Assembly (NCBI RefSeq): GCF_007971225.1
Contig: NZ_CP042435.1
Location: forward strand, 3,599,501-3,663,500
Source of the DNA: Panacibacter ginsenosidivorans
Lineage (GTDB): Bacteria > Bacteroidota > Bacteroidia > Chitinophagales > Chitinophagaceae
Length of the DNA stretch: 64,000 nucleotides
Direction of reading: 5' to 3'
Every line of letters begins with the position of its first letter. Position 1 is the stretch's first letter. Of this stretch, positions 1 to 7,576 are shown one piece after another. The position numbers were made by a program, and so were the translations under genes. The notes beneath the pieces are model-generated. The model worked only from the letters and a program-made list of their open reading frames with translations. It was not told the DNA's origin and did not search any database.

Positions 1-40
1 ATATAGCAAAATTCATTCACTCATTTAATTATTTAAAATT

Positions 41-1570
41 ATGAAAAGCAACTTTCAAGATATATCTTTAACGTCCCTTCAAAATGATATTATGGGTCAA
101 AAAATTCCAATTAACAATACTCCGCAAGCGAATGAAGTATGGAAAGGTATCGGAGGCCATTTTGACTTTTTAAGTCAAATAATTCATGAATTTATTGATA
201 ATTCAATCTCTAATTTTATTGGCAATAATTCTTTGGCTAAAAATATTCTTATAACTTTTAGAGATATTGGCAATAATGTTGAAGTACTGATTGAAGATCA
301 GGGAACAGGTATTAAAGACTTAAATGTAGCATTCTGTTTAGGCAATACTTCAATTGGAGATTCCCCACTTAATGAACATGGTTTTGGAATGAAACATGCA
401 TTAGCATCAGCAAATCCACAAAATAATAATTGGGCTGTTTATACTCGAACTAAAGAAGATTTTGATAAAAATCAATTTAAAAAAATATCCTCTCCATATA
501 AGATTGTAGATTTTGAAGCAGACTTAATAACAATAGATGAAGAAAAATGGCCCGGACAATTTAATTCATCAGGAACATTTGTAAGATTTGAATGTAAAAG
601 AGAAATGTTTAATACTTTAAGGAAAGGAATAAAAGGTGCTTTGCCATTAAGTATAGATGGGTTTATGGCATTTTTTAAAGAAGACTTAGGATTTGTTTAT
701 TCTAACATTCTTAAAGATGGGTATGCTACTATATCAATCGTCACTCCAAAGAATAGTTATGTAGTTGCGGCAGTAGAACCAAATTGGAAAGAATTTATAG
801 GCCCAAAATCAGGAAATGAAGATTATGATTTAGGGAATGGTAACGTTACTATAAATTACCAGTTTGGTGCTACTAATGAAGCAATGTATAATAAATACTA
901 TTTGAAAAATCAATCTTCGTCTGGTGTAGAAATTAGAATAAATGGAAGGCTTTTAAGCTATAATATATTTAAAGACATTTGGAATTTAGAACCCCACCCT
1001 AAATACAATCATTTGCTTATTAAGTTGAATATTATCTCAAATGATAAAAGTAGATTACCAACTACAAGAACTTCAAAAAATGGAATCAGAGAAGGAGACG
1101 GCAAACTTGAAAAAATATATGAGTGGGTAAGAAAGAAATATAAAAAACCAGATACAGACGAAGACGTAAGGGACGAAGACCAAGATGAAATTAGCCTATT
1201 TGAAACATTAAGAGATCAAAAAAACACTCATTTAGTAGGTTGTAATGCTACTACTCAACAATATGTTTTCAATACAGTGGGTGAAAACGCAAGAATAGAT
1301 TTGTACATGGATTTTAGAAATGATGTTACAATTTATGAAGGCAAAAAAGACAAGACAACATTTAAAGATGTGTACCAATTAAGAATGTATTGGGATGGAT
1401 GTGTAATAGATGGAATAAACCCACAAGTAGGCATACTGATTTCAGCAGTTCATCCGAATTCAGTAAAAAAATTAGTTGATATTGTAAATAGTATGAAAGA
1501 TCAAAATGGGAATAATTATAATTTCATAATGAAAACATGGAGAGATGAAATGATACCATATCCTAAATAG
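41..1570 (+). CDS. GHKL-type ATPase (HSP90/MutL/MORC-like) with probable C-terminal PD-(D/E)XK nuclease
   Basis: 509 aa. The N-terminal third carries the Bergerat-fold ATP site: N-box HEFIDNSISN (E50, D53, N54), G1 box DQGTGI (86-91) and G2 box GFGMKHA (114-120). The middle (about 200-350) would be the transducer/S5-like region, with the conserved-looking stretch SRLPTTRTSKNG (338-348). A charged linker (370-385) leads to a C-terminal domain with the order D420, E433-x-K435 and a downstream Q446 in YQLRMY, which fits a PD-(D/E)XK nuclease core. An in-frame TAA at 26-28 fixes the start at or after base 41. Prokaryotic MORC/MutL-like GHKL ATPases are known from restriction-modification and conflict systems, so a defence role is plausible but inferred. 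The neighbours (transposase, PIN nuclease) fit an accessory island. The ATPase call is firm; the nuclease call rests on motif spacing only. Confidence 0.8.
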   Translation: MKSNFQDISLTSLQNDIMGQKIPINNTPQANEVWKGIGGHFDFLSQIIHEFIDNSISNFIGNNSLAKNILITFRDIGNNVEVLIEDQGTGIKDLNVAFCLGNTSIGDSPLNEHGFGMKHALASANPQNNNWAVYTRTKEDFDKNQFKKISSPYKIVDFEADLITIDEEKWPGQFNSSGTFVRFECKREMFNTLRKGIKGALPLSIDGFMAFFKEDLGFVYSNILKDGYATISIVTPKNSYVVAAVEPNWKEFIGPKSGNEDYDLGNGNVTINYQFGATNEAMYNKYYLKNQSSSGVEIRINGRLLSYNIFKDIWNLEPHPKYNHLLIKLNIISNDKSRLPTTRTSKNGIREGDGKLEKIYEWVRKKYKKPDTDEDVRDEDQDEISLFETLRDQKNTHLVGCNATTQQYVFNTVGENARIDLYMDFRNDVTIYEGKKDKTTFKDVYQLRMYWDGCVIDGINPQVGILISAVHPNSVKKLVDIVNSMKDQNGNNYNFIMKTWRDEMIPYPK

Positions 1571-1577
1571 ATTTAAA

Positions 1578-1667
1578 ATGAGAAGAAAAAAGAAACCATA
1601 TATAATACGACTACTTATCTTTTATGCTAAGTGTGTATTCTATTTGTTCTTCCCTTATTATGATTAA
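1578..1667 (+). CDS. Possible 29-aa basic/hydrophobic peptide
   Basis: A short ORF begins 7 bases after the stop of the GHKL gene. It encodes MRRKKKPYIIRLLIFYAKCV followed by a hydrophobic tail ending in FPYYD. A basic N-terminus followed by one hydrophobic stretch resembles a small single-pass membrane peptide, and the position would suit translational coupling. Nothing else supports it, and an ORF of this length can arise by chance in AT-rich DNA. Confidence 0.2.
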   Translation: MRRKKKPYIIRLLIFYAKCVFYLFFPYYD

Positions 1668-1696
1668 TTGCTATTTTTAAATTAAAAAAACAAAAA

Positions 1697-1873
1697 ATGA
1701 GTAATTACAATGTGGAAAGTTTTGAAGCTGAATCGCACAAGCGGTTAGAAGATAAGATTAATCTTTTTATACGCCAACAGCAAGATATTGTTCCAATTAA
1801 TATTTCGATTAGCAACGTCTTAGATGATAGGGAAAATGTAACATTTTATGGAATGCTATTATATGGGTATTAA
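1697..1873 (+). CDS. Small cytosolic protein, Cse60-like
   Basis: 58 aa, starting MSNYNVESFEAESHKRLEDK and ending YGMLLYGY, preceded by an A-rich stretch and ending just before the hairpin at 1881-1905. The pattern of a lysine-rich helix (KRLEDKINLFI), a middle strand (VPINISISNV) and a terminal strand (VTFYGMLLY) resembles the small Cse60-type family, whose members occur widely in phage and mobile regions with no settled function. The same strand and close spacing suggest co-transcription with the GHKL gene. Reading-frame quality is good for its size; the family match is by eye and uncertain. Confidence 0.45.
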   Translation: MSNYNVESFEAESHKRLEDKINLFIRQQQDIVPINISISNVLDDRENVTFYGMLLYGY

Positions 1874-1880
1874 TTAATAA

Positions 1881-1905
1881 GAAAGGGCTATTTTAGCCCT
1901 CTTTC
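1881..1905. terminator. Bidirectional terminator hairpin between 58-aa ORF and transposase
   Basis: The inverted repeat GAAAGGGCTA / TAGCCC-tc-TTTC closes on a three-base loop and is followed by TTTTT on the plus strand. The transposase stop codon lies in the loop side, so the hairpin serves the ends of both convergent genes. Confidence 0.7.
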
Positions 1906-2813
1906 TTTTTATAATTACCCCTTTTCTTTGGTGCTTCATCAGGTATTAACCTTGCAATATCTTCAATAGTCATTAGTCTTTTTATCAACTTAGCAGCCAT
2001 TGCAGGTGGCACACGTAATGTTTTATGTATGCGTACAAAATTGTAATACACAAAATGAAGTGCTATTGCGTGACAATGATTTTCTATTTTTTTGCTGAAT
2101 GCATTAGTTAATCTTGTAAATCTTCTCATACCCATTCTCATAGTTAAATTTGATCTTTCAACATAAGAAGTGCTTATATATTTTGCATCAGGTTCGCCAG
2201 TAACAATAGTCTTTTTGCAGCCTGTACATTCAGCCGGACTGTATTTTCTTTCTGTGCTTGTTGTACCCTCACTACCACCGTATAATTTGATTAACTGAGC
2301 AAAGTCTATCTGAGTGCCAAAAGCGTCTGAAACAGCTTGTAAATAAGGTTTGTGTCCGTCAGTAGTTAACTGCACTCTATTGTTTAATCTACTCGCAACA
2401 TCATACATAAATTCATTTGCTGTTTCTGCATCTCTACTCCCAACATTCCATGCTACCATGAGTTTTGTATCAGCATCTAAAGCCGTCCAAGTCCAAACGT
2501 CTCCGGCTTGATCTTCCATGCCATCAGGTACATTCTTTTCTTTTGAATAAACAAAAGACCAAATCTCATCACACTGAATTTTTTGAGATGTAATACCTAC
2601 AACTTTTTCATCGTGGAATTTTTGACAAGCAATACCAACATCTACCAATAGCTTAGTAACTGTATTGATACTTACATCAGCTATGCGAGAGCATGAGCGG
2701 AGACTATTACCCTCAACCAGTAAAGTAATAATCTGTACTTTTTTATGTAGTGGTAATCTGTTCATATCATAAAGATATGGTATTATGCTTGAACGGTTAA
2801 GCATTTTGTTCAT
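1893..2813 (-). CDS. IS1-family-type transposase
   Basis: 306 aa DDE transposase. An N-terminal helix-turn-helix region (about 20-60, LLVEGNSLRSCSRIADVSIN) is followed by the catalytic order D in QCDEIWSFV, D in TTDGHKPYL and E in SYVERSNLTMRMGMRRFTR; the C-terminal AIALHFVYYNFVRIHKTLRV is typical of IS1-like transposases widespread in Bacteroidota. Length is normal, and no frameshift (the -1 slip used by classical IS1) is needed. I could not find convincing terminal inverted repeats or a target duplication, so element borders are undefined and it may be a solitary, immobile gene. It lies inside the accessory block between the Cse60-like ORF and the PIN operon. Confidence 0.88.
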   Translation of the reverse strand: MNKMLNRSSIIPYLYDMNRLPLHKKVQIITLLVEGNSLRSCSRIADVSINTVTKLLVDVGIACQKFHDEKVVGITSQKIQCDEIWSFVYSKEKNVPDGMEDQAGDVWTWTALDADTKLMVAWNVGSRDAETANEFMYDVASRLNNRVQLTTDGHKPYLQAVSDAFGTQIDFAQLIKLYGGSEGTTSTERKYSPAECTGCKKTIVTGEPDAKYISTSYVERSNLTMRMGMRRFTRLTNAFSKKIENHCHAIALHFVYYNFVRIHKTLRVPPAMAAKLIKRLMTIEDIARLIPDEAPKKRGNYKKKEG

Positions 2814-2909
2814 TTTAATTTTATTTTCTGCTTTTTTAACTTTTATATGGTTAAGAATGTCTATGAAGTAACATTTTGGGAGTTTATTTTATACCTTAGA
2901 TATAATAAA

Positions 2910-2939
2910 AAAGGAGAACGGCTGCAACCGTTCCCCTTT
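2910..2939 (-). terminator. Hairpin upstream of the transposase gene
   Basis: AAAGGaGAACGG pairs with CCGTTCcCCTTT around a six-base loop. On the minus strand the stem is followed by TTTTTTATTATA, the form of an intrinsic terminator, and it lies about 100 bases upstream of the transposase start. It could shield the transposase from outside minus-strand transcription, or act as an attenuator. Confidence 0.5.
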
Positions 2940-3033
2940 AATTCAATATTTTGTTTATTTTTTTGTGCCCTATTTCATACTTAGTAAAAAGCAAAATTAC
3001 TAACAATATTTCTTTTGCTCAAAATTTACTGAG

Positions 3034-3780
3034 ATGAAAACCATGCTAAAATTTTCAGTTAAAATAGACGATGATAATCATACTCTCTCAAAAGAAAATG
3101 GTATTTCTTTTGACAAAATTGCTGTGCTTCTAAAAGACCTATATGATGCAATTGAAACCAAGTTAGGTATCAAGTGTACTTTAGGGGAAATCAGGGGTAA
3201 TTGTTATGCACTTGATTTTTATACAGAAGATGAAAAAATGCATGATAATTTTGTTGTTGTTCATAAAAACTTAGAGCAACATTCAGAGGTTGATTTAAGA
3301 GACAAAGAACAGAAATACGCAAAAACATTAAAGGGAATACTTGGAGATAAGTTTTATTTAAAAGCATATGATAAAACAGGTGCTGAAGTAGCTAAACTTA
3401 GAAGTCTTTCAATAGCCCAGGAAATAGAGCATTATTATAATACACAATTAGTTTATGGTATTTTCTCTGAACATGGGGCAAAAAGTCTGAAAGCCAAACC
3501 GCATATATTTATTAGTGGTTTGGAATTCAAGATATATATAAATGAGGAACAAGATTTACTACTTAAACCGTATTATAAAACTCATAAATTACGGTTCAGG
3601 TTAAGACAAAAAATATCTACCAAAGATGGCCATGTAATAAGTGCAGAATTGATTGAATTTGACCCACTCTCTAATTTCAACCTTTTAGAAAATATAAATT
3701 CACTTGATGCCAAAAATTTAAAAATCCTGAGTGATATAAAAGAATCAAGTGATGTAATAAAAAAACTATATGGCGATTAA
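3034..3780 (+). CDS. Unrecognised 248-aa protein, first gene of a PIN-domain operon
   Basis: I do not recognise a family. The protein has no signal peptide or membrane segment, alternating predicted helices and strands, and ends in IKESSDVIKKLYGD. A central stretch LRSLSIAQEIEHYYNTQLVY could be helical, and basic/aromatic clusters (KPYYKTHKLRFRLRQKIS) might bind nucleic acid. The next gene starts at 3770, inside this one, an 11-base overlap that implies translational coupling with the PIN nuclease. By analogy with toxin-antitoxin operons, where the first gene neutralises a PIN ribonuclease, this could be the regulator or antitoxin, but at 248 aa it is far larger than usual VapB-type antitoxins. 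A second in-frame ATG at 3043 is an alternative start. Confidence 0.75.
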   Translation: MKTMLKFSVKIDDDNHTLSKENGISFDKIAVLLKDLYDAIETKLGIKCTLGEIRGNCYALDFYTEDEKMHDNFVVVHKNLEQHSEVDLRDKEQKYAKTLKGILGDKFYLKAYDKTGAEVAKLRSLSIAQEIEHYYNTQLVYGIFSEHGAKSLKAKPHIFISGLEFKIYINEEQDLLLKPYYKTHKLRFRLRQKISTKDGHVISAELIEFDPLSNFNLLENINSLDAKNLKILSDIKESSDVIKKLYGD

Positions 3781-4402
3781 CACAAGACTATTAACCGGGT
3801 GGGAGAAAATTCTATTAGATACTACTGTAATTATAAACTTATTTCTTGCTAAGAAGGGATCAAATGATCCTATATGCCTTTTTATACAAAAGCTAATGTC
3901 CTATTTGGTAAATAATAATACTGCTTCAGGCAAAGAAAGACAGTTTTACATTTCAACTATAACTTTAAGTGAATTACTCTCAGATGAAACAGAGAGAGAA
4001 TTAATTATGCAGGTACTAAGTGTGGTAAATAGTAAGAATGTTGAATTGATTGCATTTGACGATAAAATAGGTGTTGAGATAGCAAATAGCCTTTCCCATC
4101 ATTTGTCAAGAACCGAATTGCATCGGTTTGCACAAGAAATAGGATGGAAAACGCATGAGTTAATGATGGCAAGAGAATGGATAAATAGAGATTATATGAT
4201 TGCTATGTCGGGGAAAAACAGGAATATAGATTTGGCATTAACAGCAGATCATAAAACGTTTTATCCAATATGCAGAAACATAGATTTAGAATGTGCTGTT
4301 TGTGAAGAGGAGTTTTTTAATGTAGGTGGTATTAATATTTACGAATACCATGACTATAAAGCCGTATCAAAATACATTAGCATCCCTGCTATAATTTCTT
4401 AA
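3770..4402 (+). CDS. PIN-domain nuclease (VapC-like, large)
   Basis: 210 aa. The PIN acidic positions are visible: D17 in ILLDTTVIINLF, E68 in STITLSELL, D141 in NRDYMIAM and D160 in ALTADHKTFYP. This arrangement is that of PIN ribonucleases, where the carboxylates hold Mg/Mn. At 210 aa it is longer than most VapC toxins (about 130-150 aa), with extra helices between E68 and D141. The start overlaps the upstream 248-aa gene by 11 bases, and the stop overlaps the stop of the convergent 77-aa gene by 4 bases. Substrate and toxicity are unknown. Confidence 0.75.
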   Translation: MAINTRLLTGWEKILLDTTVIINLFLAKKGSNDPICLFIQKLMSYLVNNNTASGKERQFYISTITLSELLSDETERELIMQVLSVVNSKNVELIAFDDKIGVEIANSLSHHLSRTELHRFAQEIGWKTHELMMAREWINRDYMIAMSGKNRNIDLALTADHKTFYPICRNIDLECAVCEEEFFNVGGINIYEYHDYKAVSKYISIPAIIS

Positions 4403-4632
4403 TCTTTCTTCTTCCATCTTGCCTTAGCTGCTTTCTTAGCTATCTCAGACCTCTTTTTTGAAGTTAATGCTTTAGCCCTTGCTGCACCACCTTTTAAACC
4501 TCCTAACCTACCCAAAGCAACAGCAGCCGGATTTTTACCGTCACTTACTATTTCTTCTTCACTTGTTGCAAGATCAACTATGCTTTTAGCTTTCTTGTTT
4601 ACATCAGCCGGAAGTTTGATTTTCTTTGCCAT
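4399..4632 (-). CDS. Small basic Ala/Lys/Gly-rich protein
   Basis: 77 aa. The C-terminal half, ALGRLGGLKGGAARAKALTS followed by KKRSEIAKKAAKARW, is a repetitive basic motif seen in small, uncharacterised, histone-H1-like bacterial proteins; nucleic-acid binding is likely from charge alone. The -7 promoter box TAAATTTG ends exactly 4 bases before the ATG, so the mRNA is probably leaderless. The stop codon overlaps that of the PIN gene on the other strand. Some small proteins of this look sit beside toxin genes, but a link to the PIN gene is only positional here. Confidence 0.65.
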   Translation of the reverse strand: MAKKIKLPADVNKKAKSIVDLATSEEEIVSDGKNPAAVALGRLGGLKGGAARAKALTSKKRSEIAKKAAKARWKKKD

Positions 4633-4636
4633 GAAG

Positions 4637-4644
4637 CAAATTTA
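4637..4644 (-). promoter_or_regulatory. -7 box TAAATTTG of the 77-aa gene
   Basis: Perfect match to the Bacteroidota TAnnTTTG box, 4 bases (CTTC) from the ATG. The nearest upstream TTG is at 15 bases, shorter than the usual 19. Confidence 0.5.
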
Positions 4645-4716
4645 CGTTGCTTATTCGGTCAAGCATAGCCAAAAGTCATAAAATTTCAAACTGAGACACT
4701 ACCGTATTTTGAATGC

Positions 4717-5097
4717 ATGGAACCAGCTACAACCCGTCCTTGCCTCGCCTGCGGAAAGCCTGTGAAGGGCCGTATTGACAAAAAATTCTGCGATGATTAT
4801 TGTCGCAATGTTTATAACAACCAAACTAAACTTGATGAGAGTACATTGGTGCGCCAGATAATTAATACACTAAAAAAGAACCGCCGTATTCTTGCTGACT
4901 TTTTAGGAGATAAAGGAATCACAAAAGTTGCAAAAACCAAATTATTACAGGCAGGTTTTCAATTTAGCTATCATACACATCAATATGTAAATCAAAAAGG
5001 AGACATTTACTTTTTCTGTTTTGAGTATGGCTATTTACCATTAGAAAGTGATTGGTATTTACTGGTAAAAAGAAAGGAAGAAAAGAAAGAGCAGTGA
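4717..5097 (+). CDS. Zinc-ribbon protein, DUF2116-like
   Basis: 126 aa. The N-terminal CLACGKPVKGRIDKKFCDDY followed by CRNVYNNQ holds paired cysteines (C9, C12, C25, C29) spaced as in a small zinc ribbon of the DUF2116 type. The remainder is a compact alpha/beta domain with a conserved-looking aromatic core (FSYHTHQYVNQKGDIYFFCF) common in Bacteroidota hypothetical proteins. Single gene, closed by the terminator at 5234-5261. Function unknown; metal binding is the only supported property. Confidence 0.75.
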   Translation: MEPATTRPCLACGKPVKGRIDKKFCDDYCRNVYNNQTKLDESTLVRQIINTLKKNRRILADFLGDKGITKVAKTKLLQAGFQFSYHTHQYVNQKGDIYFFCFEYGYLPLESDWYLLVKRKEEKKEQ

Positions 5098-5165
5098 ATA
5101 TAATAAAGCATAAAGCTTAATAAAAAGGAAACGTACGTTGTATTTCTTGTTCAATAAAGTTATAG

Positions 5166-5186
5166 CGTACAAGTGAGTGACACAAC
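5166..5186 (-). repeat. Dispersed repeat, A arm (solo)
   Basis: Exact reverse complement of the A arm, followed outward by AAAGCCTAATAGTAGCAC and a CGGCT/AAAAAATT tail as in other copies. It lies between the zinc-ribbon gene and its terminator and is the leftmost copy in the window. Confidence 0.8.
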
Positions 5187-5233
5187 CAAAGCCTAATAGT
5201 AGCACTACGGCTAAGTACAAAAAATTAAAACGA

Positions 5234-5261
5234 AAAGCCCTCACTAAAAAGTGAAGGCTTT
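5234..5261 (+). terminator. Terminator after the zinc-ribbon gene
   Basis: AAAGCC-c-TCAC / GTGA-a-GGCTTT hairpin with a five/six-base loop, followed by TATATTTTTTT. Confidence 0.7.
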
Positions 5262-5279
5262 ATATTTTTTTATTTCTAA

Positions 5280-6077
5280 TTACCTGAATCCATCACCGTC
5301 CAGCAAATTACCAAGACCGCCAAGTATGCTGCCCTCTTCTTTGCGGTTATATGTGCCGTAAGAAAGAATACGTGCAGCAAGCCTGCTTACAGGTAAAGTT
5401 TGTATCCATACTTTCCCCGGTCCACGCAGTGTAGCGAAAAATAAACCCTCACCACCAAACAAAGTATTTTTTATGCCACCTACAAACTGGATATCATAAT
5501 CAACACCACCGGTAAATGCAACAATACAACCTGTATCGATTCTTAGTAATTCTCCCGGCTGTAAATCTTTTTGAAACACATGACCACCGGCATGCATAAA
5601 TGCCATACCATCACCTTCCAGTTTTTCCATAATAAAACCTTCACCGCCAAATAAACCCGTGCCTAGTTTGCGCTGGAATTCTATCCCAATACTTACACCT
5701 TTTGCGGCACAGAGAAAAGCATCTTTCTGACAAATTATTCTTCCGCCTAAACTTAGCAGATCAAGCGCAATTATTTTACCGGGATAGGGCGATGCAAAAC
5801 TTACATGTTTTTTACCTTGCCCCACATTTGTAAATGCAGTCATGAATAAATTTTCTCCAACAAGCATCCGCTTGCCAGCGCTGAAGAGTTTATCCAATAA
5901 CCCACCACTTTGTTGCTGGCTTCCATCTCCAAAAATGGTTTGCATTTGTATACTGTCATCCATCATCATAAAAGCACCTGGCTCTGCAACAGCCGTTTCT
6001 CCGGGATCAAGTTCGACTTCTACATATTGCATTTCTTCACCAAAAATGCGGTAATCAATTTCATGGTTGCGTATCAT
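5280..6077 (-). CDS. AIM24/TIGR00266 family protein
   Basis: 265 aa. The whole length fits the AIM24 (DUF124) fold, a trimeric double beta-prism: repeated Gly-rich strands [20 protein letters not shown] and [20 protein letters not shown], and the C-terminal [12 protein letters not shown]. The family is widespread in bacteria; the molecular role is not settled, with membrane or stress functions suggested. Monocistronic, divergent from exbD. No signal peptide. Confidence 0.9.
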   Translation of the reverse strand: MIRNHEIDYRIFGEEMQYVEVELDPGETAVAEPGAFMMMDDSIQMQTIFGDGSQQQSGGLLDKLFSAGKRMLVGENLFMTAFTNVGQGKKHVSFASPYPGKIIALDLLSLGGRIICQKDAFLCAAKGVSIGIEFQRKLGTGLFGGEGFIMEKLEGDGMAFMHAGGHVFQKDLQPGELLRIDTGCIVAFTGGVDYDIQFVGGIKNTLFGGEGLFFATLRGPGKVWIQTLPVSRLAARILSYGTYNRKEEGSILGGLGNLLDGDGFR

Positions 6078-6216
6078 AATGTTTTGTTTTTACTGTAAAA
6101 TATACAGCAAATAAATGCAGAATTTTATACACCGCATATAACTAATTTGATAAAAGGTATCACTGCTAATTATGTGGATTAAAACAAGTGTTGCATCTTA
6201 TTATAAAACCAACACT

Positions 6217-6732
6217 ATGGCAGATGTACAAACTTCCGAAACGCATAAAAAGAAAGGCATACAGCGCAGCAAAAAACTTTCTACCAAGGTCGATCTTACT
6301 CCAATGGTTGATCTTGGTTTCCTGCTCATTACCTTTTTTGTATTTACCACTTCAATCAGCAAGGCAACAGTAATGAAACTTAATATGCCGGATGACAGTC
6401 CCGATTCTCTGGTTACCGCCGGAGGCAAAACGTTGAACGTATTGCTTGCTGCCGACAATGTTGTTTACTACTATTATGGCGATAGTATAAACAATATGCA
6501 CAACACTAATTTTTCATCGCAGGGTTTAAGAGCAGTGATACGAAATAAGAAACTGCAGGTACAGCAAAAATATGGCGATGGAAAAGAAACAGTAGTACTG
6601 ATAAAACCCTTGCCCGACGCCACTTACAGCAATGTGGTAGATGCATTGGATGAGATAAAGATAAACATGATAGACCGTTATGTGCTGATGGATGCAGGCA
6701 AAGAAGAATCGGGCCAATTCTTAAAACATTGA
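6217..6732 (+). CDS. exbD: ExbD/TolR-type biopolymer transport protein
   Basis: 171 aa from the ATG at 6217; a longer reading from 6172 would add 15 residues without family support. After a basic cytoplasmic tail (KKKGIQRSKKLSTKVD) comes the ExbD signature LTPMVDLGFLLITFFVFTTS, one transmembrane segment containing the proton-path Asp (MVD). The periplasmic domain ends in YSNVVDALDEIKINMIDRYV. ExbD works with ExbB (or TolQ) to energise TonB-type receptors such as SusC; no exbB is adjacent, so it stands alone here. Confidence 0.88.
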   Translation: MADVQTSETHKKKGIQRSKKLSTKVDLTPMVDLGFLLITFFVFTTSISKATVMKLNMPDDSPDSLVTAGGKTLNVLLAADNVVYYYYGDSINNMHNTNFSSQGLRAVIRNKKLQVQQKYGDGKETVVLIKPLPDATYSNVVDALDEIKINMIDRYVLMDAGKEESGQFLKH

Positions 6733-6869
6733 AAAATTTTTTCTGTTTATTAAACTTCCTTTATACAGCATGGTCTGTAAACTATGTTATAAAGAAACAG
6801 GTGTTATTGTTGCATAAAACTTTATAGCATTGTATAAATGATATAACTTTTTTTGGGGGTACATATTAC

Positions 6870-6894
6870 AGTCCCGTCTCTTTTGGGATGGGGC
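6870..6894 (+). terminator. Strong intrinsic terminator
   Basis: AGTCCCGTCTC / GGGATGGGGCT stem of 11 pairs (some G-U) closing on TTTT, followed by eight Ts. It is about 140 bases after exbD. Confidence 0.75.
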
Positions 6895-6949
6895 TTTTTT
6901 TTGTTTTATATTTTTTTGTTATCGGCATTTGTATTTCATGGCATCGCCG

Positions 6950-7013
6950 GTTGTGTCACTCACTTCATCTTTCAGATCAATAAGTAACAGAAAGCACAAA
7001 AGTGCGATGCAAC
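6950..7013. repeat. Paired dispersed repeat, A arm + / B arm -
   Basis: Degenerate A arm at 6950-6970 (last five bases changed) and inverted B-like arm at 6994-7013 with GCGATGCAAC, 23 bases apart. Outward flanks carry GGCATCGCC on the left and GATGCCATAAAAAT then CCCATAAAAATT on the right, as in other copies. Confidence 0.75.
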
Positions 7014-7058
7014 AACCGATGCCATAAAAATCTATAGCCCAGGCCCATAAAAATTTTC

Positions 7059-7385
7059 TTATTGCGGTTCATCAGGATCGGCTTTTTCCTGCGTTTCTTC
7101 TAACTTATCGGAATCTTTTTCGCAGCGGAGTTTTACCTGCGGATCTTCTTGTGTACCAACAACAGTAAATGGAATACCAAGAATACCAAATGGCGGCAAA
7201 CTAATAAATGGTTTGGGAAAATAATCTGACAACAACGTAATATCTGTTAACTCTGCAGTTCCTGAATTATGCAGGCTGTTGTAGCGACCTGCAGTTGCAT
7301 CGCTTTGCAAACCGTGGAGAATAAGATTGGTTTTTATAAAGCTTGATGTCTTATTTACAAGACCATCTTTTTTATTAAAGACACA
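7059..7385 (-). pseudogene. AsmA-family C-terminal remnant
   Basis: The open frame runs from an in-frame stop at 7386-7388 without an ATG; the first usable start is a TTG at 7310. The translation includes NSGTAELTDITLLSDYFPKP, FISLPPFGILGIPFTVVG and TQEDPQVKL, the pattern that closes AsmA-like envelope proteins (GTAEL ... IPFTVTGT.D.P.VKL). Upstream, where several hundred residues of AsmA should be, there is only non-coding DNA and a repeat arm (7516-7536). It therefore looks like the tail of a deleted gene rather than a functional 83-aa protein. Confidence 0.55.
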
Positions 7386-7515
7386 TTATAGGTGTAAATA
7401 CTACATATAGGATTCTGGCGGAAATAAAATTATAGCAATTATATGATAGTCTTGCATTCCTAATCTGACGCAATAAAAAAGCAACAATTCTTTAAACTGT
7501 TGCTTAATGATTTAT

Positions 7516-7536
7516 AGTACAAAAGTGCGACGCAAC
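7516..7536 (-). repeat. Dispersed repeat, B arm (solo)
   Basis: AGTACAAAAGTGCGACGCAA plus C, followed outward by GAAAGCATCATGG and a CGGCTTGG..TAAAAATTTA tail. It lies between the AsmA remnant and the 3' end of pheS. Confidence 0.8.
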
Positions 7537-7576
7537 GAAAGCATCATGGTATAAGTGCGGCTTGGTTTATAAAAAT

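Larger units (their letters stand above)
6733..7058. other. Intergenic region after exbD
   Basis: Holds the terminator at 6870-6894 and the paired repeat at 6950-7013. No coding potential seen. The 130 bases between exbD and the terminator are longer than expected for a 3' UTR, so a small transcript ending at the hairpin cannot be excluded. Confidence 0.4.

Noticed and set aside
1893-2813. Complete IS element with terminal repeats
   Set aside because: No matching terminal inverted repeats or target duplication could be found around the transposase gene; only the gene is reported.
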